64,000 nt of DNA from Eutrophocola sp965661105 (GCA_965661105.1 CBFICR010000008.1:1-64000), one strand, 5' to 3'. Positions 1 through 8,960 are shown, numbered from the stretch's first letter. A program made the numbers and translations. Notes: generated from the sequence alone by a model not told the origin.

Positions 1-56
1 ACAATATTGCCTCCAGGGAAATTAGAGAGTGACATCGTTATATGCCAAGTTAAAGT

Positions 57-78
57 AACAGGGACATCCACTCTTTAC
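57..78 (-). repeat. REP-like motif, diverged inverted copy
   Basis: This stretch reads aacagggacatccactcttt and is a diverged inverted copy of the 24-bp motif found at 1214-1237 and 5841-5864. With the copy at 1214 it brackets the RAYT transposase gene in inverted orientation, as expected for repeats mobilised by such enzymes. About 18 of 22 positions match by eye. The rest of bases 1-204 shows no gene I can support. Confidence 0.55.
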
Positions 79-204
79 TCATCCAATCGAAAAACGCTAA
101 TTCGCCAAGCGGTTCAAAGCAAAAACCATTTGGTCTGGATGTTCAGGCAGGATTATCAGACAGGAGTTATTCCAGGCAGGTCTGCCTGTATTCAGGGTAT
201 TAGA

Positions 205-1158
205 TCAGGCAGCCAGTGTTTTAGGCTGCTGTTTTTCATGAGCTTTAAGTCGTTCCAGCCCGTGAATAGTATTGATGCTACGTTTCTGGATGCCCAGGGC
301 CAGGTATTCCCAGTCCTGTGCTGTTAATTTCAGTGTCTTAAGTATTTTGGGTTCCGTGGACGCTATAAACGCTCTCTTGTTTTTCCTGACGATCCTGCCG
401 GTCCAGTCGACCAGCTCGATATAATCTTTCAGGTGGCAGGAGAGAGTATCGATACCATCATCCTGCACTTTGCTTTCAGAGAAGGCCATTAGAGGTGGCT
501 TGGCCTGGGTTTGGTGTCCTGCCACTTCCCTGATTCGGTCCTGGATTGAGGTAAAGCTGGAATCTTTCAGGTTTCGTGCCATGCCGGCCCTGACCGGGTT
601 CAGGTCCACGTAGGCCATGGTGGACAGCAGGGCTGTCTCATCCAGCAAGGCCTTGGATTTGAAGCGTCCTTCCCAGAATCGGCCTTTACAGGCGTCTTCA
701 GCATTGGCTTTGCGGGCGATGACTTCATTCAGGCAGGCCATGAACCAGCTGAAATCCGAGAGTCTGTCACGCCAGGTCTGGGCTGTTTCAAGGACTTTGT
801 TCATCTCAGCCTGATGCAGAAGTTCTCCCTGCATGTATCGCCTTACCAGGTCCGGTCCTTTATACAACGTCAGCCAACGGTCGATCACTTCATCATCCGA
901 CCAACCTTTGCTTCGGTGCGCGTCCACATGCAGCACCAGGTGGTAATGATTAGACATGACAGCATAGGCCGCGATATCGATGGCAAACACGCTGGCCAGC
1001 AGCCTGAACCGCTTTACCAGCCAGGGTTTGCGGTGATTGAATGATTTTCCGCTAAATCGATCCTGGCCACAGAGAAACGCGCGCCTGACGCAGCGTGAGA
1101 TGCAGTGGTAATAGGGCGTGTCCTCCAGGGACACGAGGGTAGATCGAGGTCGGGTCAT
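205..1158 (-). CDS. REP-associated tyrosine transposase (RAYT, IS200/Y1 type)
   Basis: This is a single-strand DNA transposase of the HUH/Y1 superfamily, of the domesticated RAYT type that processes REP palindromes rather than moving as an ordinary insertion sequence. The HUH metal-binding motif is visible in 'SNHYHLVLHVD' (about residues 68-78), preceded by a typical opening (PYYHCISRCVRRAFLCG) and followed by the RAYT hallmark 'AYVDLNPVRAGMA'. I start it at the ATG at 1158; an upstream in-frame TTG at 1167 is possible, and neither has a clear ribosome binding site. At 317 residues it is long for the family because of a C-terminal extension of about 100 residues. It lies between two inverted REP-like motifs (57-78 and 1214-1237) with no second transposase gene. 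The gene looks intact. Family assignment is secure; activity is inference. Confidence 0.88.
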   Translation of the reverse strand: MTRPRSTLVSLEDTPYYHCISRCVRRAFLCGQDRFSGKSFNHRKPWLVKRFRLLASVFAIDIAAYAVMSNHYHLVLHVDAHRSKGWSDDEVIDRWLTLYKGPDLVRRYMQGELLHQAEMNKVLETAQTWRDRLSDFSWFMACLNEVIARKANAEDACKGRFWEGRFKSKALLDETALLSTMAYVDLNPVRAGMARNLKDSSFTSIQDRIREVAGHQTQAKPPLMAFSESKVQDDGIDTLSCHLKDYIELVDWTGRIVRKNKRAFIASTEPKILKTLKLTAQDWEYLALGIQKRSINTIHGLERLKAHEKQQPKTLAA

Positions 1159-1213
1159 AACCAACAATTAATTTGAATTTCTAACCCAGTGTAGTAGTGA
1201 TTTGGATGATTGC

Positions 1214-1237
1214 CAGAAAAGTGGGTGTCCCTGTTTA
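1214..1237 (+). repeat. REP-like 24-bp motif, copy 2
   Basis: The 24-bp element contains gaaaagtgggtgtccctg and is identical, in the same orientation, to 5841-5864. It has a short GGG-TGT-CCC foldback. It lies just upstream of the RAYT gene start and is probably a substrate or end sequence of that enzyme (inference). Confidence 0.75.
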
Positions 1238-1306
1238 CACCGTTTACAATCTACAGGATTTAGCCCCCCTTGATATCTGATTTTAGAGCATTGGGGTCTG
1301 CTGTTG

Positions 1307-2560
1307 TCACCATGAGAGACGGGCGGCTATACGCGCCTCATCTGCGTTCATGGAAAACGACCAGCCGTTCCGCTCACACAGTCGTTGAACGATTCCCAGA
1401 CCCAGACCATACCCATTCCGTGAAGACATCCCGGTAGGTATGTGCTGCCCATCAGAGTCATTGCTCAACTTATTGGTAACGAATAGCTCATGCTGTTTGA
1501 CGTGAATCGTAATCGGTCCCTGTCCGTAGAGAGTGTGTTCGAACGCATTTCGCACCAGATTATTGACCGCAATAGAAAAAGCCTGTGGATGTCCGTAGAC
1601 TCTGGGTTTTTCGAAATCATCGACCTCATCCTCGACTAAGTCAATTTCAACCTCCACACACTTATCGTTCAACAAGTAGCGCTGTTGCTCTATCGCCTGA
1701 CTCACCAGCGGCATCACCAGAAACTGCTCGTCATATAATCCGTCGTCTGTTTCGCGAGCAAGGCACAAGAACATTTCAATGGTGGTTTTCATATCAAGCG
1801 TAGCACGCCTGACTCGATCCACCGCCTTTACATCGGTCGCAGTCAGATGGCTTTGCTCCAGCAGTTCAAGTGCACCTGATATCACTGTGATTGGCGTGCG
1901 CAACTCATGACTGGCTGAACCGATAAAGTATCGCTCCCTCTCAACAAATGCGCTGATTCGCTCAAGAGTCTTCTCAATGGTCCTGGCGAGCACGCCAACC
2001 TCATCATCGCCGAACCGGCTGGAATCTATGCGTTTATGATCGTCGGCCGACAGTTTTTCCGGATTGATATCCGCGACCACTTTGGCGAGTTGCGCGACAG
2101 GAGCGACAGCCCTGCGCATCACAACAATTCCCAGTCCAAAACCAAGCGCACCAAGCGTACCCACGACGCCGGAAATAATGAGCAGCCACCACCAATCCTC
2201 CGACGACGCCGCCTCTATCCCGGCAACGTCGAATACCACAAATGCTTGTTGCTGTTTGTTATCGGCAGGTATTACCGCGACATGCAACTCTTCAGCATTG
2301 AATTCGTACAATCCCTCTTCGGGCTTTGTCTGCGCCCATTCTTTGAGTGATTCCGGCAAGCTGCCAATATCATCGTATCCATGAAGGTTTGTCGGCAGAG
2401 AGGGATAGCTTTCAGCAGCATGTTCCAGTTGTTGCGCCAACACCCGGTCTTCGCTCAATCTGATTGCAGCATAGAAAGCGAACCCCCAGACCACACTCAG
2501 TACAGCAACACACACTGCAAATGCAATGGCGACACGCTTGCGTAAACTGTACCGGTACAT
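1307..2560 (-). CDS. Two-component sensor histidine kinase
   Basis: This is an inner-membrane sensor kinase that would phosphorylate the response regulator encoded just upstream. Visible parts are a first membrane segment (about residues 11-33), a periplasmic loop of some 90 residues, a second membrane segment (123-148), a HAMP-like linker, the dimerisation/phosphoacceptor helix with His218 in 'SASHELRTP', and a HATPase domain with an N-box (NNLVRNAFEH, 333-342) and a G-rich lid (GYGLGLG, 383-389). The canonical DxGxG box is not evident; 'VTNKLSND' occupies that place, a variant seen in some kinases. The start codon overlaps the regulator's stop by one base (TAATG), so translation is coupled. 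It is the last gene of a receptor-regulator-kinase operon. The signal sensed is unknown; an envelope cue linked to the TonB receptor is inference. Confidence 0.9.
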   Translation of the reverse strand: MYRYSLRKRVAIAFAVCVAVLSVVWGFAFYAAIRLSEDRVLAQQLEHAAESYPSLPTNLHGYDDIGSLPESLKEWAQTKPEEGLYEFNAEELHVAVIPADNKQQQAFVVFDVAGIEAASSEDWWWLLIISGVVGTLGALGFGLGIVVMRRAVAPVAQLAKVVADINPEKLSADDHKRIDSSRFGDDEVGVLARTIEKTLERISAFVERERYFIGSASHELRTPITVISGALELLEQSHLTATDVKAVDRVRRATLDMKTTIEMFLCLARETDDGLYDEQFLVMPLVSQAIEQQRYLLNDKCVEVEIDLVEDEVDDFEKPRVYGHPQAFSIAVNNLVRNAFEHTLYGQGPITIHVKQHELFVTNKLSNDSDGQHIPTGMSSRNGYGLGLGIVQRLCERNGWSFSMNADEARIAARLSW

Positions 2561-3264
2561 TATGGAGTATCCTCTGCAATTCGGTAACCGAAGCGATGCA
2601 CCGTATGAATAAGCGGGATATCAAACGGCTTATCAATAGCCTGCCGCAGCTTGTACAAGTGTGAGCGTAGCGCATCACCATCGGGGCGTTCGTCAGCCCA
2701 CAACAAAGTTTCGAGATCATCGCGAGCCACAACAGATGGCGCTTTTTCCATCAAGCGTTGAAGTAGTCTCATAGAAGCAGGGGAGAGATCAATTTGCCGT
2801 CCGGCACGATGTACTTGCAGGGTGGATCTATTCATTGTCAGGTCACCAACAGTTAACAGTTTGCTGGTTTTTCGGTGGCTACGTTTGTAGAGCGCTTGCA
2901 GTCGCGCATGGAGTTCCTGTAATGCGAATGGTTTGACCAGATAGTCATCGGCACCTGCATTGAACCCCTTCAGTTTGTCATCAAGTGTGTCTCTCGCCGT
3001 TAGCATTAGTACGGGAGTATCTACTTCCGCCTCAGTTCGCAGCTTCTGGCAGAAACTCAGGCCATCCATTCTTGGCAGCATCAGATCCAGAACTATCACA
3101 TCGAACGTACTTGTTAATACCAGGTGCATTGCTCTTATACCGTCATAGGCGAAATCCAGAACATAGTTATGCTTCTCGAGGTATGCGGCAATATTCCCGC
3201 AAATATCGCGGTTGTCTTCGACAATCAACACTCTGATCGGTGGTGCCTCAAGCGTATGTCCCAT
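2560..3264 (-). CDS. OmpR/PhoB-family response regulator
   Basis: This is a DNA-binding response regulator of 234 residues. The receiver domain (about 10-125) has the acidic pair E16/D17, phospho-acceptor D60 in 'VIVLDLMLPRMDG', the conserved Thr of 'LMLTARD' and K111 in 'YLVKPF'. The C-terminal winged helix (about 140-230) ends in the usual 'VHRFGYRI' wing. AAGGAA lies about 6 bases ahead of the ATG. It follows the TonB-dependent receptor by only 27 bases and overlaps the kinase, so all three genes are probably co-transcribed. It most likely autoregulates the operon, including receptor expression (inference from the arrangement). Confidence 0.93.
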   Translation of the reverse strand: MGHTLEAPPIRVLIVEDNRDICGNIAAYLEKHNYVLDFAYDGIRAMHLVLTSTFDVIVLDLMLPRMDGLSFCQKLRTEAEVDTPVLMLTARDTLDDKLKGFNAGADDYLVKPFALQELHARLQALYKRSHRKTSKLLTVGDLTMNRSTLQVHRAGRQIDLSPASMRLLQRLMEKAPSVVARDDLETLLWADERPDGDALRSHLYKLRQAIDKPFDIPLIHTVHRFGYRIAEDTP

Positions 3265-3291
3265 TTTATGTTCCTTTATTGCGAGGCGTAT

Positions 3292-5697
3292 TTACCAGGC
3301 ATAGTCCAGGCGCAGACCTATTAGCGGTTCGGCTTCGTTTTCGTCTTCCACTTCAACGCCCCGTCGGTAGTCGAAATTGGAGTCGTCGCTCGACGATGCT
3401 GCCGTTACGTTGATGATATCGAGAAAGGCTGTGACATCTATGGGCCCGAATGCGCGCCGATAGTCAGCACGAACGTTCATCAAGCTGTAACTGCTATTGC
3501 GACCAACATTGCGCTCTGTGATCTCTTTCGAGTAGCGTAGGGGTTGTCCGGCGCCAAGCACGTCCGAGTGAATAATAAAGCGGTCGCTAGGCCTTCCGGA
3601 AAGAAATTTGTAACGCCCGGCCACCTTCCAGCGATCACTGATTTCCCAGGTCAGGCCGAGGGTAGCGACATGCTCGCGGCTGAAATCGGCAGCCACGTCA
3701 CCACGACCATCCTTGCGGTCGACCACGGCATCGTTGTATGAGTAGGTTGTTGTTGTATAAAGGCCTTCGCGAATTGTGCCATTGACAACGATATCGACGC
3801 CGGTTGAAGTGCCATCACCAATGTTTGCAAACGTGCCGCTTACCTGATCAAGATCTACCACCAGCTTGTCCAGGTTTTGATAATAGACTTCAGTTAACAA
3901 TGACCAATCGTTATTCAGGAAATATTGAAAACCGACACTGCTGTGCGTGATTTCTTCTGTTTCAAGGGTGTTCGACGCGTTGGCGGCAAGGTCTAAATAC
4001 CGTGGTGACTGATGGAATAATCCTGCAGTCGCAAAATATCTCATCTTGCTATCAGGTCGCCAGTTGACGCTGAATCGCGGAGACGCGAAGCTTTCATCGG
4101 CAAAGCCGTCGCGGTCGAACCGCACGCCTGTGCGGATATCCCAGTCACCGTGCTCAAAAACCTGATCTATATAAGCTGCATAGTTTGTTTCTTTTTGATT
4201 GAGAGAGGAGTTGGTATTGGCTGGAGTCTGCAGGATAAAACGCTGATCCGGACTTGCTCTAAAATCATCGACGTCGTAGACAAATCGGGTCCAGTCGCCG
4301 TCCAGAACGGTGTCGTAATCCAGTTCAATTTGCGCTGCTCGTATACCGGCACTGAACACGCCCCATCGATTCACCGTCTCGAAGTCGCTTCGCCAGCCGA
4401 TCTCTGTCTCCTCTTCACCAATGGTAATAATGTCTTCCCGCACCGGAAAACTGGACGCGGGAGATCCCTCAGGAACGAGATCAGGAAATGCTTCACCCTC
4501 TGAACTGATCTTGTCGCTTGTGCGGTAGTAAACCTTGTTGGTCCAGACTGCTTCGTTACCAATCAATGATCTCAATGTCAGACCGTACAGATCACTATCC
4601 TGTTCAAAATCCAGCAGCGCAGCATCTTCGAAATTGGGCGACTCATTAACGTGAGTCACGCCGCGAGTATAGTCTTCGTGTGTATCCATTAGCAGAAGTT
4701 CGAACGTATGGTCCTGGTTGATCGGTATGACTGATTTTACGATGATATCTCGTAGGACAGGTTCTCCAATGTCCAGTTCTTCAATAGTTTCAAATAAAGA
4801 GCCGAAGTCCAGTTGCCTGGCATTGACGAGCATCGTTGAGGCTTCAGTAATACCAGGGCCGTCGTATCCCACTTCAAAGCCGGCGAGGTCAAGGCGCAGA
4901 TGTGCTGACGGGCTTGGATTACCATCGGCGACTTCCAGTTTTAGTAACGATGCAGCGCGGCCACCATATGCAGGGCCCCAGCCACCTGGTGAGAACTCTG
5001 CACCACTAACAACGTTCGGTGCGAATACCGAGAAACGGCCGCCACCACCGATATCTTCGTCTTCTCCCAGTGTGGCATCAAAGTGGATCACTTTATCAAA
5101 GGGAAAGTCATCAACGAATAATAAGTTATCTCTTGGTCCACGGCCGCGCACGCTAAAGCTTGCGAATTCACCGGTAGATGCCAGACCGGGTAATCCGTCC
5201 AGCGAGAGTAGAGGATCTGCACCACCGCCAACAGCGCTTCGCAATGCTTCTCTATTGAGATAAGTACTGGAAGCTGAAGAAAACCTGTCTGCTTGCCGTG
5301 ATTGAACCACCACTTCGGTAATTGCCTGTTCTCTAACCAATTCGAATTCAATCTGTATATTTTTACGCGTAATGACGCGTACGCTTGGCTCAAATGAGGA
5401 AGCGTACCCGCTTCTGGCAACGTTCACCGAGTACAGACCTGGGTCGAGCTGTTCAACGACGATTCGACCTTGTGCATCGGTTTCTGCAGATTGTGTGGAA
5501 TTGGTTTCCCGTTCCGTGATCGTGATCTGCGCCGTTGAGAGAGGCCGTTCAGAGAGTTGATCTTTTACAAGGACAGTTATCCCACCAGGCGCTTCTGCTG
5601 CCTGGCTAAAAAGTGGAAAGCCAATCATGAGAACCGACAGAGTAAACCACGATATTTGTCTCAAACTCCTGCTCATATTGCTCAATTTCCTTATCAT
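3292..5697 (-). CDS. TonB-dependent outer-membrane receptor with N-terminal carboxypeptidase-regulatory-like domain
   Basis: This outer-membrane beta-barrel would import a scarce substrate using TonB energy. The 801-residue precursor has a signal peptide ending near 'LFSQAAEA', an Ig-like CarboxypepD_reg fold (about residues 38-120, ending 'LDPGLYSVNVARSGY'), a plug domain ('LLSLDGLPGLASTGEFASFSVRGRG', here divided by family convention around 160-185, then 'LLFVDDFPFD') and a barrel ending in a C-terminal aromatic (DYAW). The start is chosen because GGAGG sits about 9 bases before the ATG at 5697. Unlike iron receptors governed by FecI/FecR-type sigma pairs, it heads an operon with a two-component system. 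Substrate is not determinable; the extended N-terminal domain is common in receptors for peptides or glycans. It stands between two identical 24-bp REP-like motifs (1214, 5841). Confidence 0.9.
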   Translation of the reverse strand: MIRKLSNMSRSLRQISWFTLSVLMIGFPLFSQAAEAPGGITVLVKDQLSERPLSTAQITITERETNSTQSAETDAQGRIVVEQLDPGLYSVNVARSGYASSFEPSVRVITRKNIQIEFELVREQAITEVVVQSRQADRFSSASSTYLNREALRSAVGGGADPLLSLDGLPGLASTGEFASFSVRGRGPRDNLLFVDDFPFDKVIHFDATLGEDEDIGGGGRFSVFAPNVVSGAEFSPGGWGPAYGGRAASLLKLEVADGNPSPSAHLRLDLAGFEVGYDGPGITEASTMLVNARQLDFGSLFETIEELDIGEPVLRDIIVKSVIPINQDHTFELLLMDTHEDYTRGVTHVNESPNFEDAALLDFEQDSDLYGLTLRSLIGNEAVWTNKVYYRTSDKISSEGEAFPDLVPEGSPASSFPVREDIITIGEEETEIGWRSDFETVNRWGVFSAGIRAAQIELDYDTVLDGDWTRFVYDVDDFRASPDQRFILQTPANTNSSLNQKETNYAAYIDQVFEHGDWDIRTGVRFDRDGFADESFASPRFSVNWRPDSKMRYFATAGLFHQSPRYLDLAANASNTLETEEITHSSVGFQYFLNNDWSLLTEVYYQNLDKLVVDLDQVSGTFANIGDGTSTGVDIVVNGTIREGLYTTTTYSYNDAVVDRKDGRGDVAADFSREHVATLGLTWEISDRWKVAGRYKFLSGRPSDRFIIHSDVLGAGQPLRYSKEITERNVGRNSSYSLMNVRADYRRAFGPIDVTAFLDIINVTAASSSDDSNFDYRRGVEVEDENEAEPLIGLRLDYAW

Positions 5698-5840
5698 ATT
5701 ATTAATCCTCCAATAGTCGACGGTATTTATTTGATGAAAGGCTGGAAGGTTAACAACACCAATGTGACGAAAAAGTCGCTGAACTGTGAAAGCTACATCA
5801 GGGCCCGGATGCTCAAAACCGATTCAACTCAAGAAAATAA

Positions 5841-5864
5841 CAGAAAAGTGGGTGTCCCTGTTTA
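5841..5864 (+). repeat. REP-like 24-bp motif, copy 3
   Basis: This is identical over 24 bases to 1214-1237. It ends within about five bases of the point where IS30-like coding sequence becomes recognisable, so it marks a recombination or insertion junction. Confidence 0.75.
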
Positions 5865-5869
5865 AGTAG

Positions 5870-6247
5870 ATGCTAGTAAAAGTAAAGGATAAGAAATCAG
5901 ACACTGTTGTATCAGCGCTCATTAAACAGGCACACAAGCTTCCAGAAGAACTTTACAAATCGCTGACTTGGGATCGCGGAAGTGTAATAACTAATCATGA
6001 AAGCTTCACACTTGAAACAAACATCAAGGTGTATTTATGTGATCCTCAATGTCCCTGGCAGCGTGGGTCCAATGAGAATACCAATCGCTTACTGTGGCAA
6101 TACTTACCGAAAGGCACTGACCTGTCCATTCACACCCAAGCGCAGTTGAACAAGATCGCGAGAGAACTAAATGAGAGGCCAAGAAAAACATTGGAATATG
6201 AAACACCGGCTGCTAGATTTAATGCTTGTGCTGCGTTGACCGGTTGA
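5870..6247 (+). pseudogene. IS30-family transposase, C-terminal remnant
   Basis: Only the last ~125 codons of an IS30-type DDE transposase remain (the family is usually about 320-380 residues). The catalytic-core tail is clear: 'SLTWDRGS' carries the second Asp of the DDE triad and 'QRGSNENTNRLLWQYLPKGTDLS' (here cited by its ends, QRGSNEN and PKGTDLS) carries the final Glu. The helix-turn-helix N-terminus and first Asp are missing, and upstream sequence switches abruptly to the REP-like motif at 5841-5864. It is non-functional. It records a past IS30 insertion truncated at, or by, the repeat. Confidence 0.9.
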
Positions 6248-6345
6248 ACTCACAGTCGGAAGCAGACCTTTTGGAAATTTCGCAATAGAGTGATATTTTT
6301 ACCCCAAAAGCGGATCTTTTTCGACAAATATATGCTGCATAGCAA

Positions 6346-6375
6346 TAATGACCGCTAACGACCCAAAACGGACGT
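6346..6375 (-). repeat. Diverged, inverted copy of the palindromic intergenic repeat
   Basis: The sequence aatgaccgctaacgaccca and the following aaacggacgtt resemble, in reverse orientation, the repeats at 8357, 8912 and 9443 (ACGTCCGCTTCTGGCCGAAA). The match is imperfect in the centre. The remainder of the gap 6248-6542 is AT-rich and holds no gene I can see, only the presumed promoter of the glycoside hydrolase. Confidence 0.45.
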
Positions 6376-6542
6376 TTTTGATTTTTCCGAAACATTTAGT
6401 TTTATACCTACTATATATGGTAAAAATGTAGTGTTCACTAGATTGACATAGTTAATTTCAAAACCTTGATAACAGAGCAGGTTTCTTTAAGTTTTTAATC
6501 TTTAACGCTGATGCAAATTAGTATTTATTTCAGGATTTTCCA

Positions 6543-8327
6543 ATGAAACGTTTAGCCAGTATTCTCTCCTTATTAATTCTCTTTTTCCAATCTCAACTTA
6601 TATTTTCCGCCGAACCGGATACGTTATCGAGCATAGCGGGTCAGCAAATTTTAAAACGCCCTATTGCCCTTGCAGGCGGTTCCAGCTCTGCTGTTTTTCG
6701 GGGTGGTGTTGCGGATGCTAGTGATACAAACAAGGTTGATGAGTTTCAGGAATACGATGAGGTCATAATTGCCGGAGCTATAACTCCGAGGGAAGATGAT
6801 CTAGGGAAAGCGGCAAGAATATTTATCGTTATAAGGTCTATAGGAGATATTGACAGCTGGACATACAAAAATTCCGATGGATTTTTTGAGCCATGGGGCC
6901 TAAGCATAAAAAAACTTGCGCCTGCTATCGAAGTTGATGCCTTAAATGCTAATGAAACCTTTGAAATATTCTCTGGCGAACTGACTCCAGGGAATCATCG
7001 TATTTATATTGGTTATACGCTTGATGATGAACCCAATGACATGCACTTGAACTCCGTTCCCATGCGTGTAGACATTGGTGATGTCTCATGGGAAAAAGAC
7101 TTTGTCTACCGTGATGGTCAAAACCTGATGCTCAATGGCGACCCTTTTTATGTAGCCGGCATGAATTCCCAGCAGGCCCTGGCTTTCGCCGATAACGGCA
7201 TTCAAGACAGCGCTATAGAACACGCCGTCGACTATGGCATTAATGTATTACGAATCTGGTCGTCCTCTGAGGTCGGATCCATTGATGACGATTCCGTTGA
7301 GACGATAGGACAGCCTCTGGATTTAACCGACCCCAATGTTATCAACAGGCCTTATTACCAGTATTGGGATGTCAACACACAAAGCGTTGCCTACAATGAA
7401 TCGGAATCTGGGTTATATTTCCTTGATCGCCTAATTGCCCTTGCTGGTGAAAATGATATTCGAATCATATTCAACCTGCTGGACAATTGGGAATGGTGGT
7501 GGGGCGGTATTAATCAGTATGTCGTCTGGCATGGAGGCAACTCCCACGGTGAATTTTATACACGCGAAGATATCAAACAAACCTATAAGAATTGGGTAAG
7601 CTATCTCCTCAATCGGGAAAATTCAATCACGGGCGTTAAGTATAAAGACGACCCAACAATAATGACCTGGGATATTCTGAATGAGGCCGGCTGCTATCAC
7701 GAAAGTGAAGGCAGCGGTCAAATACTGTCATTTGAACAAGATACTGAAAGCCAATGCAATTATGAAACGGTCGAGCTCTGGATTGATGAAATGGCCGCTT
7801 TTGTGAAAAGTATCGATGACCGGCATTTGGTTTCCGTAGGAGCTCAGGGACACTTCACGACAGAATGCAATTCGCCCGAGATGGGGCATATTTATTGTGC
7901 TTACAATGAACCGGATATGAGAAGAATTCTGGAAAACCCTGATATCGACATTGCCGCCTACCACATGTATCCCTATGAAGAAGGTGGAACCGGGGGTGAT
8001 GGCTCACTCACTCCTTTTGAATGGGGCGTTCGATTTATTGAAGACCGCCTGGCTTTATCAGATGAATTAAACAAGCCGGTTATTCTGGAAGAGTTTGGCG
8101 CTACTGACTTTGCCGTTCATGAAGAATTAATGGATGGCTGGATCAGTATTCTTTTTGATCATGGCAAGGCAGCTTTTACTTTTTATGAATTAGGGGCTTA
8201 TTGGGGGCCTGGAACATTTGCCGCAGGTAATCCGGTATTTGGTTCTAACGGCTGGAATATGTTTCCGGACAGCCCCAGTGCCGAAACCATGAAATACTGG
8301 GTAGATCAGTATTTGAATCCAGATTGA
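6543..8327 (+). CDS. Secreted GH5-family glycoside hydrolase, mannanase-like (GH5_7 type)
   Basis: This is probably an endo-beta-1,4-mannanase or related beta-glycanase acting outside the cytoplasm. The 594-residue precursor has a signal peptide (cleavage near 'IFSAEP'), a beta-sandwich-like N-terminal region (about 40-185), then a (beta/alpha)8 catalytic domain starting at 'LNGDPFYVAGMN'. The acid/base is E381 in 'IMTWDILNEAG' and the nucleophile is E517 in 'PVILEEFGA', both in the GH5 arrangement; the block 'YKDDPTIMTWDILNE' is typical of the mannanase subfamily. Aromatic residues (WEWWWGG, 316-322) probably line the substrate cleft. It stands alone with no transporter or other glycosidase next to it, which suggests an individually acquired polysaccharide-utilisation gene. 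Exact substrate is inference. Confidence 0.85.
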   Translation: MKRLASILSLLILFFQSQLIFSAEPDTLSSIAGQQILKRPIALAGGSSSAVFRGGVADASDTNKVDEFQEYDEVIIAGAITPREDDLGKAARIFIVIRSIGDIDSWTYKNSDGFFEPWGLSIKKLAPAIEVDALNANETFEIFSGELTPGNHRIYIGYTLDDEPNDMHLNSVPMRVDIGDVSWEKDFVYRDGQNLMLNGDPFYVAGMNSQQALAFADNGIQDSAIEHAVDYGINVLRIWSSSEVGSIDDDSVETIGQPLDLTDPNVINRPYYQYWDVNTQSVAYNESESGLYFLDRLIALAGENDIRIIFNLLDNWEWWWGGINQYVVWHGGNSHGEFYTREDIKQTYKNWVSYLLNRENSITGVKYKDDPTIMTWDILNEAGCYHESEGSGQILSFEQDTESQCNYETVELWIDEMAAFVKSIDDRHLVSVGAQGHFTTECNSPEMGHIYCAYNEPDMRRILENPDIDIAAYHMYPYEEGGTGGDGSLTPFEWGVRFIEDRLALSDELNKPVILEEFGATDFAVHEELMDGWISILFDHGKAAFTFYELGAYWGPGTFAAGNPVFGSNGWNMFPDSPSAETMKYWVDQYLNPD

Positions 8328-8356
8328 AATTACTAAGTCGATTAATTAAAGAATTT

Positions 8357-8380
8357 CGTCCGCTTCTGGCCGAAAGCAGA
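8357..8380 (+). repeat. Palindromic intergenic repeat, copy 1
   Basis: The core gcttctggccgaaagcag is shared with 8912-8935 and 9443-9467. The element is centred on GGCC with imperfect arms (CTGCTT/AAGCAG). It lies about 30 bases after the stop of the GH5 gene. Confidence 0.7.
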
Positions 8381-8404
8381 AGCTTGAGGGGTGATGTTTA
8401 GACA

Positions 8405-8902
8405 ATGAAGATGATGAATAGAATATTTCCACCATTACTATATTCGCTCATATTCAATATTTGTGGCAATAATCTCGCTATCGCACAAAATGATTTGTCC
8501 GACCCAACAATTGGCACATGGGAGTTAAATCAAGCTGAATCTACTAATTCTGAAAATGCACCACTCCCGAATTGGATCAAGAGAACAGAAATTTACCGAA
8601 TTCTTGATAATGGAATGATCGAAATGGAAAGTAGTTCTGATTTATCAGATGGCACATCAGGTTCGGGCAAAGTTACATGGGATGCTAGAGGTGGAATTGT
8701 TCGGGCTAGCGAAAGTGAGATAATCATCGAATCCCGTATATCAACAAGAAAGTGGTTAGTTACTCAATTAGTAAATGGAGTACAAATCAGTTCCAGGCTG
8801 AAAGTCATAAGCGAAGATGGCAATCAGATGTTTCAAACATTTAGGGCTTTTGATAACCAAAACAAGATATATGAAAAGCATTCAGTTTTTTATAAAAAAT
8901 AA
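8405..8902 (+). CDS. Secreted protein of unknown function (lipocalin-like 'GTWELN' type)
   Basis: A 165-residue protein with an N-terminal signal sequence (cleavage near 'NLAIAQND') followed by 'DPTIGTWELNQAES', a start seen in many small secreted beta-rich proteins annotated as lipocalin-like or hypothetical. The remainder alternates polar and hydrophobic residues, as in a small beta-barrel. No catalytic motif is visible. It lies between two copies of the palindromic repeat and has AT-rich codon use compared with the core genes, so it may be transferred DNA. I do not recognise a specific function. Confidence 0.6.
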   Translation: MKMMNRIFPPLLYSLIFNICGNNLAIAQNDLSDPTIGTWELNQAESTNSENAPLPNWIKRTEIYRILDNGMIEMESSSDLSDGTSGSGKVTWDARGGIVRASESEIIIESRISTRKWLVTQLVNGVQISSRLKVISEDGNQMFQTFRAFDNQNKIYEKHSVFYKK

Positions 8903-8911
8903 ACGAACTAC

Positions 8912-8935
8912 ATGTCTACTTCTGGCCGAAAGCAG
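8912..8935 (+). repeat. Palindromic intergenic repeat, copy 2
   Basis: This shares tctggccgaaagcag with copy 1 and lies 10 bases after the stop codon of the preceding gene. One arm position differs (CTACT for CTGCT), weakening the stem. Confidence 0.7.
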
Positions 8936-8960
8936 TTGTTAAAAATAAGAATCTAAAACT

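Noticed and set aside
4718..5263. Open frame of 181 codons antisense to the TonB receptor
   Set aside because: Ser/Pro-rich shadow of a convincing gene; no domain features.
5557..5865. Open frame of 102 codons across the TonB-receptor start
   Set aside because: It overlaps the receptor signal peptide on the opposite strand, has no ribosome site and crosses the repeat.
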